This document shows positions 31,690 to 40,055 of a stretch of DNA of 64,000 nucleotides, in pieces; position 1 is the first letter of the stretch, and each line of letters starts with the position of its first letter. The notes beneath the pieces are model-generated. The model made no database searches. It had not been told where the DNA came from and saw nothing but the letters and a program-made list of their open reading frames with translations. A program made the position numbers and the translations under genes. The DNA lies in NCBI RefSeq assembly GCF_018129685.1, contig NZ_JAFCLG010000007.1, forward strand, positions 124,001 through 188,000, written 5' to 3'. The DNA is from Bradyrhizobium manausense. GTDB taxonomy: Bacteria > Pseudomonadota > Alphaproteobacteria > Rhizobiales > Xanthobacteraceae.

Positions 31690-31849
31690 ACCCTCCCCTG
31701 GAGGGGGAGGGTCGATCGCGCGAAGCGCGAGCGGGGTGGGGTGATCTCCCCACGCGGGCAGCGTCGAGGGCGGAGAGGCCTTCACCCCACCCCGTCTCAC
31801 ATTTCGCAGCGCTCAATGTGAGCCGACCTCCCCCTCCAGGGGAGGGTAA
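31690..31849. repeat. Intergenic palindromic repeat, CCTCCCC/GGGGAGG variant (copy 6)
   Basis: The left arm ACCCTCCCCTGGAGGGGGAG and the right arm CTCCCCCTCCAGGGGAGGGT are inverse copies. Inside are GCGAAGCGCGAGCGGGGTGG and its mate CACCCCACC. It fills the space between glmM and the MFS gene. Confidence 0.88.
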
Positions 31850-31956
31850 GTGACAAACCTACGCATCCCAGCCATTTGCGATTGGCGGTGGTTTCGCCGT
31901 CCCGTGCATCGTAACCAGCGGATGCGGCGGTTCGCCGCCCCTGCCGGGAAGCTCCA

Positions 31957-33207
31957 GTGAACAAGCCTGTCGTCGTCCATGCGGAAACGCTGACCGAGCC
32001 CATCGTCGGCGGCGACGTTGCCCCCGCCGTGAAGGCCGCCGCGGGGCCGGCCTATGTCGTGCTCGCCGGCATCAGCTTCTCGCACTTCCTCAACGACACC
32101 ATGCAGTCGCTGATCGCCTCGGTGTATCCGATCCTGAAGGATACCTACGCGCTCGACTTCGCGCAGATCGGCATGATCACGCTGGCGTTCCAGTTCACGG
32201 CCTCGCTGCTGCAGCCGGTGGTCGGGCATTACACCGACAAGAAGGCGCAGCCTTACTCGCTGTCCATCGGCATGGCCTCGACCTTTTTCGGGCTGCTGCT
32301 GCTCAGCGCCGCGCACCAATATCTCGTCATCCTGACTGCGGCCGCGCTGGTCGGTCTCGGCTCGGCGGTGTTTCACCCGGAATCGGCGCGCATCGCGCGG
32401 CTCGCCTCGGGCGGCCGCTACGGCTTTGCGCAATCGGTGTTCCAGCTCGGCGGCAGTTTCGGCACCTCGATGGGGCCGGTGCTCGCAGCTCTCATCGTCG
32501 TGCCGTTCGGGCAGGGCAGCATCGCCTGGTTCTCCTCGATCGCGTTCCTCGCGATTGTCATCCTCTGGCGTATCGGCCGCTGGTACGAACCGCAGATCAC
32601 CACCCGGAAACTGGCCCCGGCTCACGCGCAGGAAGGCGGGCCGAGCTCGCGCCGCGTCGCGGTCGCGCTGCTCGTGCTCGTGGCGCTGTTGTTCTCCAAG
32701 CAGCTCTACGTCTCGAGCCTGTCGAGCTACTACATCTTCTATCTGATCGACCGCTTCGGCGTGTCGACGCAGGCGGCGCAAATTTATCTCTTCATCTTCC
32801 TCGCCGCGAACGCCGTCGGCGCGTTCTTCGGCGGACCGTTAGGGGATCGCTTCGGCCGCAAGATCGTGATCTGGATCTCGATCCTCGGCGCGCTGCCGTT
32901 CACGCTGGCGCTGCCTTATGCCGGGCTCTACGCCAGCGCGGTGCTGTCGGTCGTCATCGGGCTCATCATCTCCTCGACGACATCGTCGATCATCGTGTTC
33001 GCGCAGGAGCTGGTGCCGCATCGCTTCGGCATGATCTCCGGCGTGTTCTTCGGCGTCGCCTTCGGCATCGGCGGTTTGGGGGCCGCGGTGCTCGGCAAGC
33101 TCGCCGATCACACCTCGATCGAGTTCGTCTACCAGGTCTGCGCTTATCTGCCGGCGATCGGCCTGCTTGCGGTGTTTCTGCCCAGGCTGCCGCAGCACAA
33201 GCGTTAA
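31957..33207 (+). CDS. MFS transporter, fosmidomycin resistance (Fsr) type, 416 aa
   Basis: Twelve-helix major facilitator. The opening ISFSHFLNDTMQSLIASVYPILKDTYALDFAQIGMITL is characteristic of the Fsr fosmidomycin-resistance family. Loop 2-3 carries the MFS motif VVGHYTDKKAQP, and the second half repeats it as GGPLGDRFGRKIVIW. A soluble central loop (ITTRKLAPAHAQEGGPSSRR) joins the halves. A role in drug or metabolite efflux is inferred from the family. The start is a GTG at 31957 with GGGAAGC upstream. It stands alone. Confidence 0.88.
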   Translation: MNKPVVVHAETLTEPIVGGDVAPAVKAAAGPAYVVLAGISFSHFLNDTMQSLIASVYPILKDTYALDFAQIGMITLAFQFTASLLQPVVGHYTDKKAQPYSLSIGMASTFFGLLLLSAAHQYLVILTAAALVGLGSAVFHPESARIARLASGGRYGFAQSVFQLGGSFGTSMGPVLAALIVVPFGQGSIAWFSSIAFLAIVILWRIGRWYEPQITTRKLAPAHAQEGGPSSRRVAVALLVLVALLFSKQLYVSSLSSYYIFYLIDRFGVSTQAAQIYLFIFLAANAVGAFFGGPLGDRFGRKIVIWISILGALPFTLALPYAGLYASAVLSVVIGLIISSTTSSIIVFAQELVPHRFGMISGVFFGVAFGIGGLGAAVLGKLADHTSIEFVYQVCAYLPAIGLLAVFLPRLPQHKR

Positions 33208-33454
33208 CGGATCCTGCCTCGCCGCATTGCGGTTTCACCAATCATTAGCAATTGCGGCGCCCACGCGTCTTCCAGCGCATCGGCTGCCGCATTTTTGCAA
33301 CGCTTGCGCCGCATCCGCGTGTGCGCTCAGAAAAAATCAACCTTAAAAATTAGGGTTAAGTGGCGCTTAAGCATTTGCTGCCATCGTCCGCCTCGTGAGT
33401 TTCCAGAACGTGAGGCGCCGGTATTCAGCCTCACCGGCCATAAGGACGAAGCCA

Positions 33455-34291
33455 ATGCGTAGCGTTAAGTCTCTCCTTGCCGCGGGTGCGGCATCTCTGA
33501 TCTCGTCGATGGCGTTTGCCGCCGATATGCCGATCGCGGCGCCGCCCCCCATGTACGCGCCGCCCGCCCCGCCCGCCGATTTCGGCGGCTGGTATCTGCG
33601 CGGCGACATCGGCATGACCAATCAGACCGCCAAGAGCATCGACAGCGCGACCTCGGCGACGTTCCCGACCACGACGGCCGGCCTCGGCTTCGACTCCTCG
33701 CCGCTGTTCGACGTCGGTGTCGGCTATCGCTTCAACAACTGGTTCCGCGCCGACGTGACCGGACAGTACCGCGGCAAAGCCAATCTGCACGGTTCGCAGA
33801 GCGTCCGCCTCGGCCCGACCGACGTCGAAGCCAACACCTACACCGGCAGCAAGTCCGAGTGGGTCGTCATGGCCAACGCCTATGTCGATCTCGGCACCTG
33901 GTGGTGCATCACGCCGTTCATCGGCGCCGGCCTCGGTGGCGCCTACAACCAGCTCTCGAGCTTCCAGGACAACGGCGTCCGCTACACCAACGGCGCGCTG
34001 TCCAACAGCGTCACCTATTTCGACACCAACGGTAAGTGGAACTTCGCCTGGGCCGCCCATGCCGGTCTCGCCTACAAGGTCAACCCCGGGTTCACCGTCG
34101 AACTGGCCTACAGCTACATGGATCTCGGCGAAGCTTCGCCCGGCAACTTCCGTGCGTTCGATGGCAGCATCTCCGGCCCCACCACCATCAAGGTCAAGAA
34201 CATCACCTCGAACGACGTGAAGCTCGGCGTGCGCTGGGAGCTCAACACCCCGCCGGCCTATGTGCCGCCGCCGCTCGTCACCAAGGGCTGA
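33455..34291 (+). CDS. Outer-membrane beta-barrel protein (Omp25/porin-like), 278 aa
   Basis: The signal peptide is RSVKSLLAAGAASLISSMAFA with cleavage before ADMPIA. After a Pro-rich linker the barrel begins at FGGWYLRGDIGMTNQ and proceeds as alternating strands (LFDVGVGYRFNNWFRADVTGQY, WVVMANAYVDLGTWWCITPFIGAGLGGAY, FTVELAYSYMDLG, DVKLGVRWEL). This is the 8-strand Omp25/RopB-like family of rhizobial outer-membrane proteins. The ATG at 33455 follows ATAAGGACG. The upstream gap is AT-richer and probably holds the promoter. A related barrel follows at 34460. Confidence 0.85.
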   Translation: MRSVKSLLAAGAASLISSMAFAADMPIAAPPPMYAPPAPPADFGGWYLRGDIGMTNQTAKSIDSATSATFPTTTAGLGFDSSPLFDVGVGYRFNNWFRADVTGQYRGKANLHGSQSVRLGPTDVEANTYTGSKSEWVVMANAYVDLGTWWCITPFIGAGLGGAYNQLSSFQDNGVRYTNGALSNSVTYFDTNGKWNFAWAAHAGLAYKVNPGFTVELAYSYMDLGEASPGNFRAFDGSISGPTTIKVKNITSNDVKLGVRWELNTPPAYVPPPLVTKG

Positions 34292-34459
34292 TCGCAAGCC
34301 CCATCGCTTAATACCTCTTAACGGCGCGGGATCATCCCGCGCCGTTTTGCTTTGCATATTTTTCATGGCTGATGGCGACGACAACGCCGGACGCAACCAT
34401 TGGTTAAGGTTAACGAGCCATGATCACGCTGAAGAGTTCGAGTTCGATGGAGCGTTGCG

Positions 34460-35221
34460 ATGCGTGGGCTTTTGTTGGCGGCGGCGATGTTGGGGACGGT
34501 GTCGGCCGCGCACGCGGCCGATATGCCGGATCTGCCCGTCCTGCGCGGCGGCTTCACCGACGGTCTGTCCAGCGGGCGGCCGAACTGGCAGGGCTATTAC
34601 GTCGGCGGCCAGGGCGACTTCGGTACCATCACATCGAAGATATCGCCCAACATCAACAGCGGCCTGCAGGCGGGTTTCGTATCGCCGGGTCCCACCTATA
34701 GTTGGCAACAGCTCGGCTATGCGACGAGCACCTCGGCCGGCTACGGCGCCTTTGCCGGTTACAACGGGCAATGGGACGACGTCGTCATGGGCGTCGAGGC
34801 GAACTACATTCACGGCGGCTTCAAGTCGACATCGCATTCGCGCGGGGTGACTTACAACAACAGCAATGTCGTCATCGCCAGCACCGATTCGACGGCGGTG
34901 GTCGGCCTGTCCGATTTCGGCTCGCTGCGGGTTCGCGCCGGCTACGCCTGGGGATGCTTCCTGCCCTACGCTTTCATCGGCGGCGGTTTCGGCAGCCAGT
35001 CGGTCAACACTTTCATATCGGCCTCGCCGCCGCCGGTGCTTGCGACGCCGACCTCCACCTCCAAGACCACACTCGTCTATGGCTATTCCGCCGGTGTCGG
35101 CTTCGACGCCATGCTGGTCGGCGGCCTGTTCGCCCGCGCAGAATATGAATACCAGCGCGTGACCACGAACATCGAGACCAACATCAATACGGTCCGCCTC
35201 GGCCTCGGCTACAAGTTCTGA
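34460..35221 (+). CDS. Outer-membrane beta-barrel protein, 253 aa
   Basis: The signal peptide is MRGLLLAAAMLGTVSAAHA, cleavage before ADMPDLP. Opening strand: NWQGYYVGGQGDFGTI. It continues with GYGAFAGYNGQWDDVVMGVEANYIHG, SLRVRAGYAWGCFLPYAFIGGGFGSQ and the terminal VRLGLGYKF, whose last Phe is the usual barrel-assembly signal. This belongs to the Omp25/OmpA-barrel porin-like group of alphaproteobacteria and is probably a paralogue of the upstream barrel, 168 bp away. The start at 34460 has GGAG upstream. Confidence 0.85.
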   Translation: MRGLLLAAAMLGTVSAAHAADMPDLPVLRGGFTDGLSSGRPNWQGYYVGGQGDFGTITSKISPNINSGLQAGFVSPGPTYSWQQLGYATSTSAGYGAFAGYNGQWDDVVMGVEANYIHGGFKSTSHSRGVTYNNSNVVIASTDSTAVVGLSDFGSLRVRAGYAWGCFLPYAFIGGGFGSQSVNTFISASPPPVLATPTSTSKTTLVYGYSAGVGFDAMLVGGLFARAEYEYQRVTTNIETNINTVRLGLGYKF

Positions 35222-35296
35222 CGCCGCTTCGCCGCACTGAGGTTGACAGGCCGGTCACGTCCTGATGCTCTGTCGCGCGACAACAGGGCAGCGGCG

Positions 35297-35887
35297 ATGC
35301 AGATTTACGGCGACAGCAATTCCGGCAATTGTCTGAAGGTGAAGTGGGTGTGCGACCATCTCGCATTGCCCTATCGCTGGGTCGAGATCGACACGCGCAA
35401 GGGCGAGACGCGCACCCCGCAATTCCTCGCGATGAATGGCGCCGGCCAGGTGCCGACCGTCGCCTTCGACGACGGCCGTACGCTGGCGCAGTCCAACGCC
35501 ATCATCCGCTATCTCGCCCGCGACAGCGCGCTGCTTCCGCGTGACGCTTTCGCTGCCGCCAAGATGGACGAATGGCTGTTCTGGGAACAATACAGCCACG
35601 AGCCCTATATCGCGGTGTGCCGTTTCCAGATGGTCTATCTCGGCAAGGCCGCATCCGAGCTCGATCCTGACAAGGTCAAGCGCGGTTATGCTGCGCTCGA
35701 TCGGATGGAGCAGCATTTGGCGGCGAGCCGCTTCTTCGCTGGCGACGAGGTGTCGCTGGCCGACGTCTCGTTGCTCGCCTATACGCGCGTGGCGCATGAG
35801 GGCGGATTCGATCTCGGCCGCCATGCCGCCATCCGCCGCTGGATCGGCGAGACTGAAACCTATCTTGGCCTGCCGCCGGCGCGCTGA
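35297..35887 (+). CDS. Glutathione S-transferase family protein, 196 aa
   Basis: N-domain: MQIYGDSNSGNCLKVKWVCDHLALPYRWVEIDTRKGETRTPQFLAMN, with the GSH-binding NGAGQVPTVAFDDGRTLAQSNAI motif (QS in place of the usual ES). Helical C-domain with EVSLADVSLLAYTRVAHEG. At 196 aa it is slightly short. The substrate is unknown. It begins at MQIYGDSNSG; the frame upstream to 35243 lacks a ribosome site. The GNAT gene starts 16 bp after its stop, so the two are probably in one operon. Confidence 0.85.
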   Translation: MQIYGDSNSGNCLKVKWVCDHLALPYRWVEIDTRKGETRTPQFLAMNGAGQVPTVAFDDGRTLAQSNAIIRYLARDSALLPRDAFAAAKMDEWLFWEQYSHEPYIAVCRFQMVYLGKAASELDPDKVKRGYAALDRMEQHLAASRFFAGDEVSLADVSLLAYTRVAHEGGFDLGRHAAIRRWIGETETYLGLPPAR

Positions 35888-35903
35888 GCTCCGGAGTCTT
35901 CCG

Positions 35904-36368
35904 ATGAACGATAAATCCGTCTCCATTCGTCGCGCACGCCGCGAGGACGTCCCCGCGATCGTGGCGATGCTTGCCGACGATCATCTCGGTCGCACCCGCG
36001 AGCGCGTCGAAGATCCGCTGCCTGCCGCGTACTATCAGGCATTCGAGCGGGTGGAGCGCGATTCCAATCTGGCGCTGGTGGTCGCCGAGAGCGAGGGCAG
36101 GGTGGTCGGCTGCCTGCAGCTCGCCGTGCTCCCGGGCATCAGCTCGCAAGGCGGCGTTCGCGGTTTGCTCGAGGATGTTCGTGTTGCCAGCGACTGTCGC
36201 AGCCGCGGCATCGGCGAGCAATTGGTGCAATGGGCGATCGCAGAAGCAAAAGCGCGGGGCTGCAATCTGGTCGAACTGCTGACGCATTCGAGCCGGGTCG
36301 ATGCGCAGCGCTTCTACAAGCGTCTCGGATTTTCGTTGAGCCATGCCGGCATGACTGTTCGTTTTTGA
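35904..36368 (+). CDS. GNAT family N-acetyltransferase, 154 aa
   Basis: GNAT fold: VSIRRARREDVPAIVAMLADD at the start, AVLPGISSQGGVRGLLEDVRVASDCRSRGIGEQLVQWAIAEA containing motif A (RSRGIG binds the acetyl-CoA pyrophosphate), and THSSRVDAQRFYKRLGF (motif B). The pattern resembles aminoglycoside/small-molecule acetyltransferase relatives, but the target is unknown. It is probably co-transcribed with the GST upstream (16-bp gap). Confidence 0.85.
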   Translation: MNDKSVSIRRARREDVPAIVAMLADDHLGRTRERVEDPLPAAYYQAFERVERDSNLALVVAESEGRVVGCLQLAVLPGISSQGGVRGLLEDVRVASDCRSRGIGEQLVQWAIAEAKARGCNLVELLTHSSRVDAQRFYKRLGFSLSHAGMTVRF

Positions 36369-36527
36369 GGCAACATACGATCAGCGTTGCGCGATCGACG
36401 AAATCGGATCGCGCGTTCGTTCATCTTAACAGCTGATAAACTACCCGTTCGTCGTTCACGTGGACCCTGGAACGAATGGTGCTACGCAGCGTCAGGACAC
36501 CGGGCTCGGTCGGTTCGGGGATTTTCG

Positions 36528-36734
36528 ATGACAAGCTATTCCATGATCAAGGTCGGCAACGATTACGTTGTTCAGGCCAACGACAAATGCATTTTGAAAG
36601 TCGGCAGCCGCCGCCGCGCCGTGCAATTGATCAACGAGGCCACGGACTTGCTGAACGCGCTCGCGTCGGTCGAGGCCCCCGGCATCGCCCCGGAAGCGCC
36701 ATCACTCCAGCGTGAGACGCCGGAACTTCCTTGA
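36528..36734 (+). CDS. Hypothetical protein, 68 aa
   Basis: A small soluble protein: MTSYSMIKVGNDYVVQANDKCILKVGSRRRAVQLINEATDLLNALAS, then a Pro/Glu-rich tail (PEAPSLQRETPELP). The first 30 residues look like a small beta-meander, followed by one amphipathic helix. I recall similar short proteins as conserved in Bradyrhizobium without a known role. The ATG at 36528 has GGGG about 8 bases upstream; the longer frame to 36387 lacks support. Confidence 0.6.
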   Translation: MTSYSMIKVGNDYVVQANDKCILKVGSRRRAVQLINEATDLLNALASVEAPGIAPEAPSLQRETPELP

Positions 36735-36813
36735 CTGGTCTTCCCGATTCCCGTATCAGCCGCGGCGGGACACCTCCCCCCAACGGGAGGCTTACTATCT
36801 GGAAGGGTAGATC

Positions 36814-37986
36814 ATGACTGTAGCGAAGCCCGCTTCGCGGCCCGCCGTGCCGCATTTCTCCTCCGGCCCCTGCGCCAAGCGCCCCGGCTGGAATGCCCAA
36901 AATCTCAAGGACGCAGCGCTCGGCCGTTCGCATCGCGCGAAGGTCGGCAAGACCAAGCTCAAGCTCGCGATCGATCTGACGCGCGAAGTGCTTGAAGTGC
37001 CCGCTGATTATCGCATCGGCATCGTGCCGGCGTCCGATACCGGCGCGGTCGAGATGGCGCTGTGGTCGCTGCTCGGTGCGCGGCCCGTCACCACGCTCGC
37101 CTGGGAATCCTTCGGCGAGGGTTGGGTCAGTGACATCGTCAAGGAATTGAAGCTCAAGGACGTCACCAAGCTGAACGCAGCCTACGGTGAGATTCCCGAT
37201 CTCTCCAAGGTCGATCCGAAGAGCGACGTCGTCTTCACCTGGAACGGCACCACATCAGGCGTGCGCGTGCCGAATGCCGACTGGATCAGTGCGACCCGCG
37301 AGGGTCTGACGATCTGCGACGCGACGTCTGCCGCCTTCGCGCAGCCGCTCGATTTTGCAAAACTCGATGTCGTCACCTTCTCCTGGCAGAAGGCGCTCGG
37401 CGGCGAAGCCGCGCATGGCATGCTGATCCTGTCGCCCCGCGCGGTGGAGCGGCTGGAAACCTACAAGCCGGCCTGGCCGCTGCCGAAGATCTTCCGCATG
37501 ACCAAGGGCGGCAAGATCAATGAAGGCATCTTCGTCGGCGAGACCATCAACACGCCGTCGATGCTCTGCGTCGAGGACTATCTCGATGCGCTGAACTGGG
37601 CCAAGTCGATCGGTGGCCTCAAGGCGCTGATTGCACGCGCCGACGCCAACACCAAGGTGCTCGCCGACTGGAAGGCGAAGACGCCCTGGATCGACTTCCT
37701 CGCCAAGGACGCCGCGATCCGCTCCAACACCTCGGTGTGCCTGAAGTTCACCGACCCCGCGATCACCTCGCTCTCCGAAGACGCGCAGGCCGAGTTCTCC
37801 AAGAAGCTGGTCGCGCTGATCGAGAAGGAAGGCGCCGGCTACGACTTCGCCTACTACCGCGATGCGCCGGCAGGCCTGCGGATCTGGTGCGGCGCCACCG
37901 TCGAGGCCAAGGATGTCGAGATCCTGACGCAGTGGATCGACTGGGCGTTCGCCGAGACCAAGGCCACGCTGGCCAAGGCCGCCTGA
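36814..37986 (+). CDS. serC: Phosphoserine aminotransferase, 390 aa
   Basis: PLP enzyme that makes O-phosphoserine from 3-phosphohydroxypyruvate and glutamate (step 2 of serine synthesis). The N-terminus PHFSSGPCAKRPGWN is typical of the long alphaproteobacterial SerC type. The active-site segments are GTTSGVRVP, CDATSAAFAQPLDF and the PLP lysine K193 in TFSWQKALGGEAAHG. GGAAGG lies upstream of the start. serA follows on the same strand after a 227-bp gap filled by repeats, so the genes probably form a serC-serA unit. Confidence 0.95.
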   Translation: MTVAKPASRPAVPHFSSGPCAKRPGWNAQNLKDAALGRSHRAKVGKTKLKLAIDLTREVLEVPADYRIGIVPASDTGAVEMALWSLLGARPVTTLAWESFGEGWVSDIVKELKLKDVTKLNAAYGEIPDLSKVDPKSDVVFTWNGTTSGVRVPNADWISATREGLTICDATSAAFAQPLDFAKLDVVTFSWQKALGGEAAHGMLILSPRAVERLETYKPAWPLPKIFRMTKGGKINEGIFVGETINTPSMLCVEDYLDALNWAKSIGGLKALIARADANTKVLADWKAKTPWIDFLAKDAAIRSNTSVCLKFTDPAITSLSEDAQAEFSKKLVALIEKEGAGYDFAYYRDAPAGLRIWCGATVEAKDVEILTQWIDWAFAETKATLAKAA

Positions 37987-37990
37987 GTTC

Positions 37991-38196
37991 TCAACCCTCC
38001 CCTGGAGGGGGAGGGTCGACGCACCGACGAGCATGATCCGGAAAAGTGGTATCCGGTTTTCCGACAAGATCATGCTCAAACGAGACGGTGCGGCGGGGTG
38101 GGGTGATCTCTCCACACGGCGCACCGGCGATTCTCTTTTCCGTAGCTTCACCCCACCCCGGCGCTTCGCGCCGACCCTCCCCCTCCAGGGGAGGGT
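37991..38196. repeat. Composite intergenic repeat between serC and serA (copy 7 with second element inside)
   Basis: Outer arms: AACCCTCCCCTGGAGGGGGAGGGTCG and CGACCCTCCCCCTCCAGGGGAGGGT. Between them, at 38026-38088, lies a distinct element: CGAGCATGATCCGGAAAAGTGG...CCGGTTTTCCGACAAGATCATGCTCAAACG, with its own inverted arms (GAGCATGATC / GATCATGCTC). The outer element looks interrupted by the inner one. Confidence 0.85.
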
Positions 38197-38213
38197 GTGA
38201 AGGAAACATTCCG

Positions 38214-39803
38214 ATGACCAAACCCAAAGTTCTCATTTCCGACGCGCTCTCGCCCGCCGCCGTGCAGATATTCAAGGATCGTGGCGTCGAGGTCGACTTC
38301 CAGCCCAACCTCGGCAAGGACAAGGACAAGCTCGCCGAGATCATCGGCAATTACGACGGCCTTGCGATCCGCTCCGCGACGAAGGCGACCGCAAAGATCC
38401 TGGAGAAGGCGACCAACCTCAAGGTGATCGGCCGCGCCGGCATCGGCGTCGACAATGTCGAGATCCCCGCCGCCACGGCCAAGGGCATCATCGTGATGAA
38501 CACGCCGTTCGGCAATTCGATCACGACCGCCGAGCATGCGATTACGCTCATGCTGGCGCTCGCCCGCGAGATCCCGCAGGCCGACGCCTCGACCCAGGCC
38601 GGCAAGTGGGAAAAGAACCGCTTCATGGGCGTCGAGATCACCGGCAAGGTGCTGGGCGTCGTCGGCTGCGGCAACATCGGCTCGATCGTCGCCGATCGCG
38701 CGCTCGGCCTGCGCATGAAGGTGGTCGCGTTCGATCCGTTCCTGTCGCCGGAGCGCGCCAAGGACATCGGCGTCGAGAAGGTCGATCTCGATGATTTGCT
38801 CAAGCGCGCCGATTTCATCACGCTGCACACGCCGCTGACCGAGAAGACGAAGAACATCATCGACGCTGCTGCGATCGCCAAGATGAAGAAGGGCGTGCGC
38901 CTGATCAATTGCGCCCGCGGCGGTCTCGTCGACGAGCAGGCCGTGGTCGATGCGCTCAACGCCAAGCACATCGCCGGCGCCGCCTTCGACGTGTTCGTCG
39001 AGGAGCCCGCGACCTCGAACGTGCTGTTCGGCCATCCCAACGTGATCTGCACGCCGCATCTCGGCGCGTCCACCACGGAAGCGCAGGAGAACGTCGCCCT
39101 GCAGGTCGCCGAGCAGATGTCGGACTATTTGCTCACCGGCGCGATCTCGAACGCGGTCAACTTCCCCTCGATCACCGCGGAAGAAGCGCCGAAGCTCAAG
39201 CCCTTCATCGCGCTCGCCGAGAAGCTCGGCTCGTTCGCCGGCCAGCTCACGGAGAGCGGCATCCTCAAGGTCGAGATCACCTATGAGGGCCATGTCGCCG
39301 AGATGAAGATCAAGGCGATCACGTCGGCCGTGCTGTCGGGCCTGCTGCGCCCCATGCTGGGCGAAGTCAACGTCGTCTCCGCACCCGTGGTCGCCAAGGA
39401 GCGCGGCATGGTGGTGGACGAGATCGTCCGCGCCGCGCAAAGCGACTATGAGAGCCTGATCACCGTGACGGTTGCGACCGAACGCCAGGAGCGCTCGGTG
39501 TCCGGCACGGTCTATCACGACGGCAAGCCGCGCCTGGTCGACATCAAGGGCATCCGCGTCGATGCCGAGTTCGGCAAGTCGATGATCTACGTCACCAACG
39601 AGGACAAGCCGGGCTTCATCGGCGCTTTTGCGAGCCTGCTCGGCGACGCCAGGATCAACATCGCGACCTTCCATCTCGGCCGCGTCGCGCAAGGCGGCGA
39701 TGCCATCGCGCTGGTCGAGGTCGACGGCGCCGTGCCGGCCGATCTGCTCGCCAAGGTGCAGGCGCTGCCGCAGGTCAAGCAGGCCAAGGCGCTGACGTTC
39801 TGA
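38214..39803 (+). CDS. serA: D-3-phosphoglycerate dehydrogenase, 529 aa
   Basis: First enzyme of serine biosynthesis: oxidises 3-phosphoglycerate to 3-phosphohydroxypyruvate with NAD. This is the long (about 529 aa) SerA type with a dehydrogenase core, an intervening ASB domain and a C-terminal ACT domain. Seen are GRAGIGVDNVEIPAAT, the NAD loop VLGVVGCGNIGSIVADRAL, the catalytic Arg in NCARGGLVDEQAV, and the His of TPHLGASTTEAQENVA. The ACT domain covers about the last 75 residues (IYVTNEDKPGFIGAFASLLG), where serine may bind. The ATG at 38214 follows GAAGGAAACATTCC. Confidence 0.96.
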   Translation: MTKPKVLISDALSPAAVQIFKDRGVEVDFQPNLGKDKDKLAEIIGNYDGLAIRSATKATAKILEKATNLKVIGRAGIGVDNVEIPAATAKGIIVMNTPFGNSITTAEHAITLMLALAREIPQADASTQAGKWEKNRFMGVEITGKVLGVVGCGNIGSIVADRALGLRMKVVAFDPFLSPERAKDIGVEKVDLDDLLKRADFITLHTPLTEKTKNIIDAAAIAKMKKGVRLINCARGGLVDEQAVVDALNAKHIAGAAFDVFVEEPATSNVLFGHPNVICTPHLGASTTEAQENVALQVAEQMSDYLLTGAISNAVNFPSITAEEAPKLKPFIALAEKLGSFAGQLTESGILKVEITYEGHVAEMKIKAITSAVLSGLLRPMLGEVNVVSAPVVAKERGMVVDEIVRAAQSDYESLITVTVATERQERSVSGTVYHDGKPRLVDIKGIRVDAEFGKSMIYVTNEDKPGFIGAFASLLGDARINIATFHLGRVAQGGDAIALVEVDGAVPADLLAKVQALPQVKQAKALTF

Positions 39804-39808
39804 TACAC

Positions 39809-39889
39809 CGTCATTCCGGGGCTCGCGAAGCGAGAACCCGGAATCTCGAGATTCCGGATGCGATGCTTACGCATCGCTCCGGAATGACG
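39809..39889. repeat. Intergenic repeat, CGTCATTCCGGGG family (copy 3)
   Basis: CGTCATTCCGGGGCTCGCGA...CCCGGAATCTCGAGATTCCG and a GCGATGCTTACGCATCGC hairpin, closing with TCCGGAATGACG. It lies just after the serA stop. Confidence 0.85.
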
Positions 39890-40055
39890 ATCATCATATC
39901 ATATATTCCGACATGCGGAACAACGCCGCCGTTCTCGCAAGGGGCGGCGTTTTTGTTGATGCAGCGCGGCGCTTTATTTCTCCCAAGCCCGCCAAACTTT
40001 GTGTACCAATGGCGTCCAGAACGCCTCCGTACCATCGTTCGAAAGGGAGAAAACA

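Noticed and set aside
38148..39692. Minus-strand frame of 514 codons opposite serA
   Set aside because: Antisense shadow, unusually rich in Asp, Gly and Arg, with no family features; serA itself is certain.
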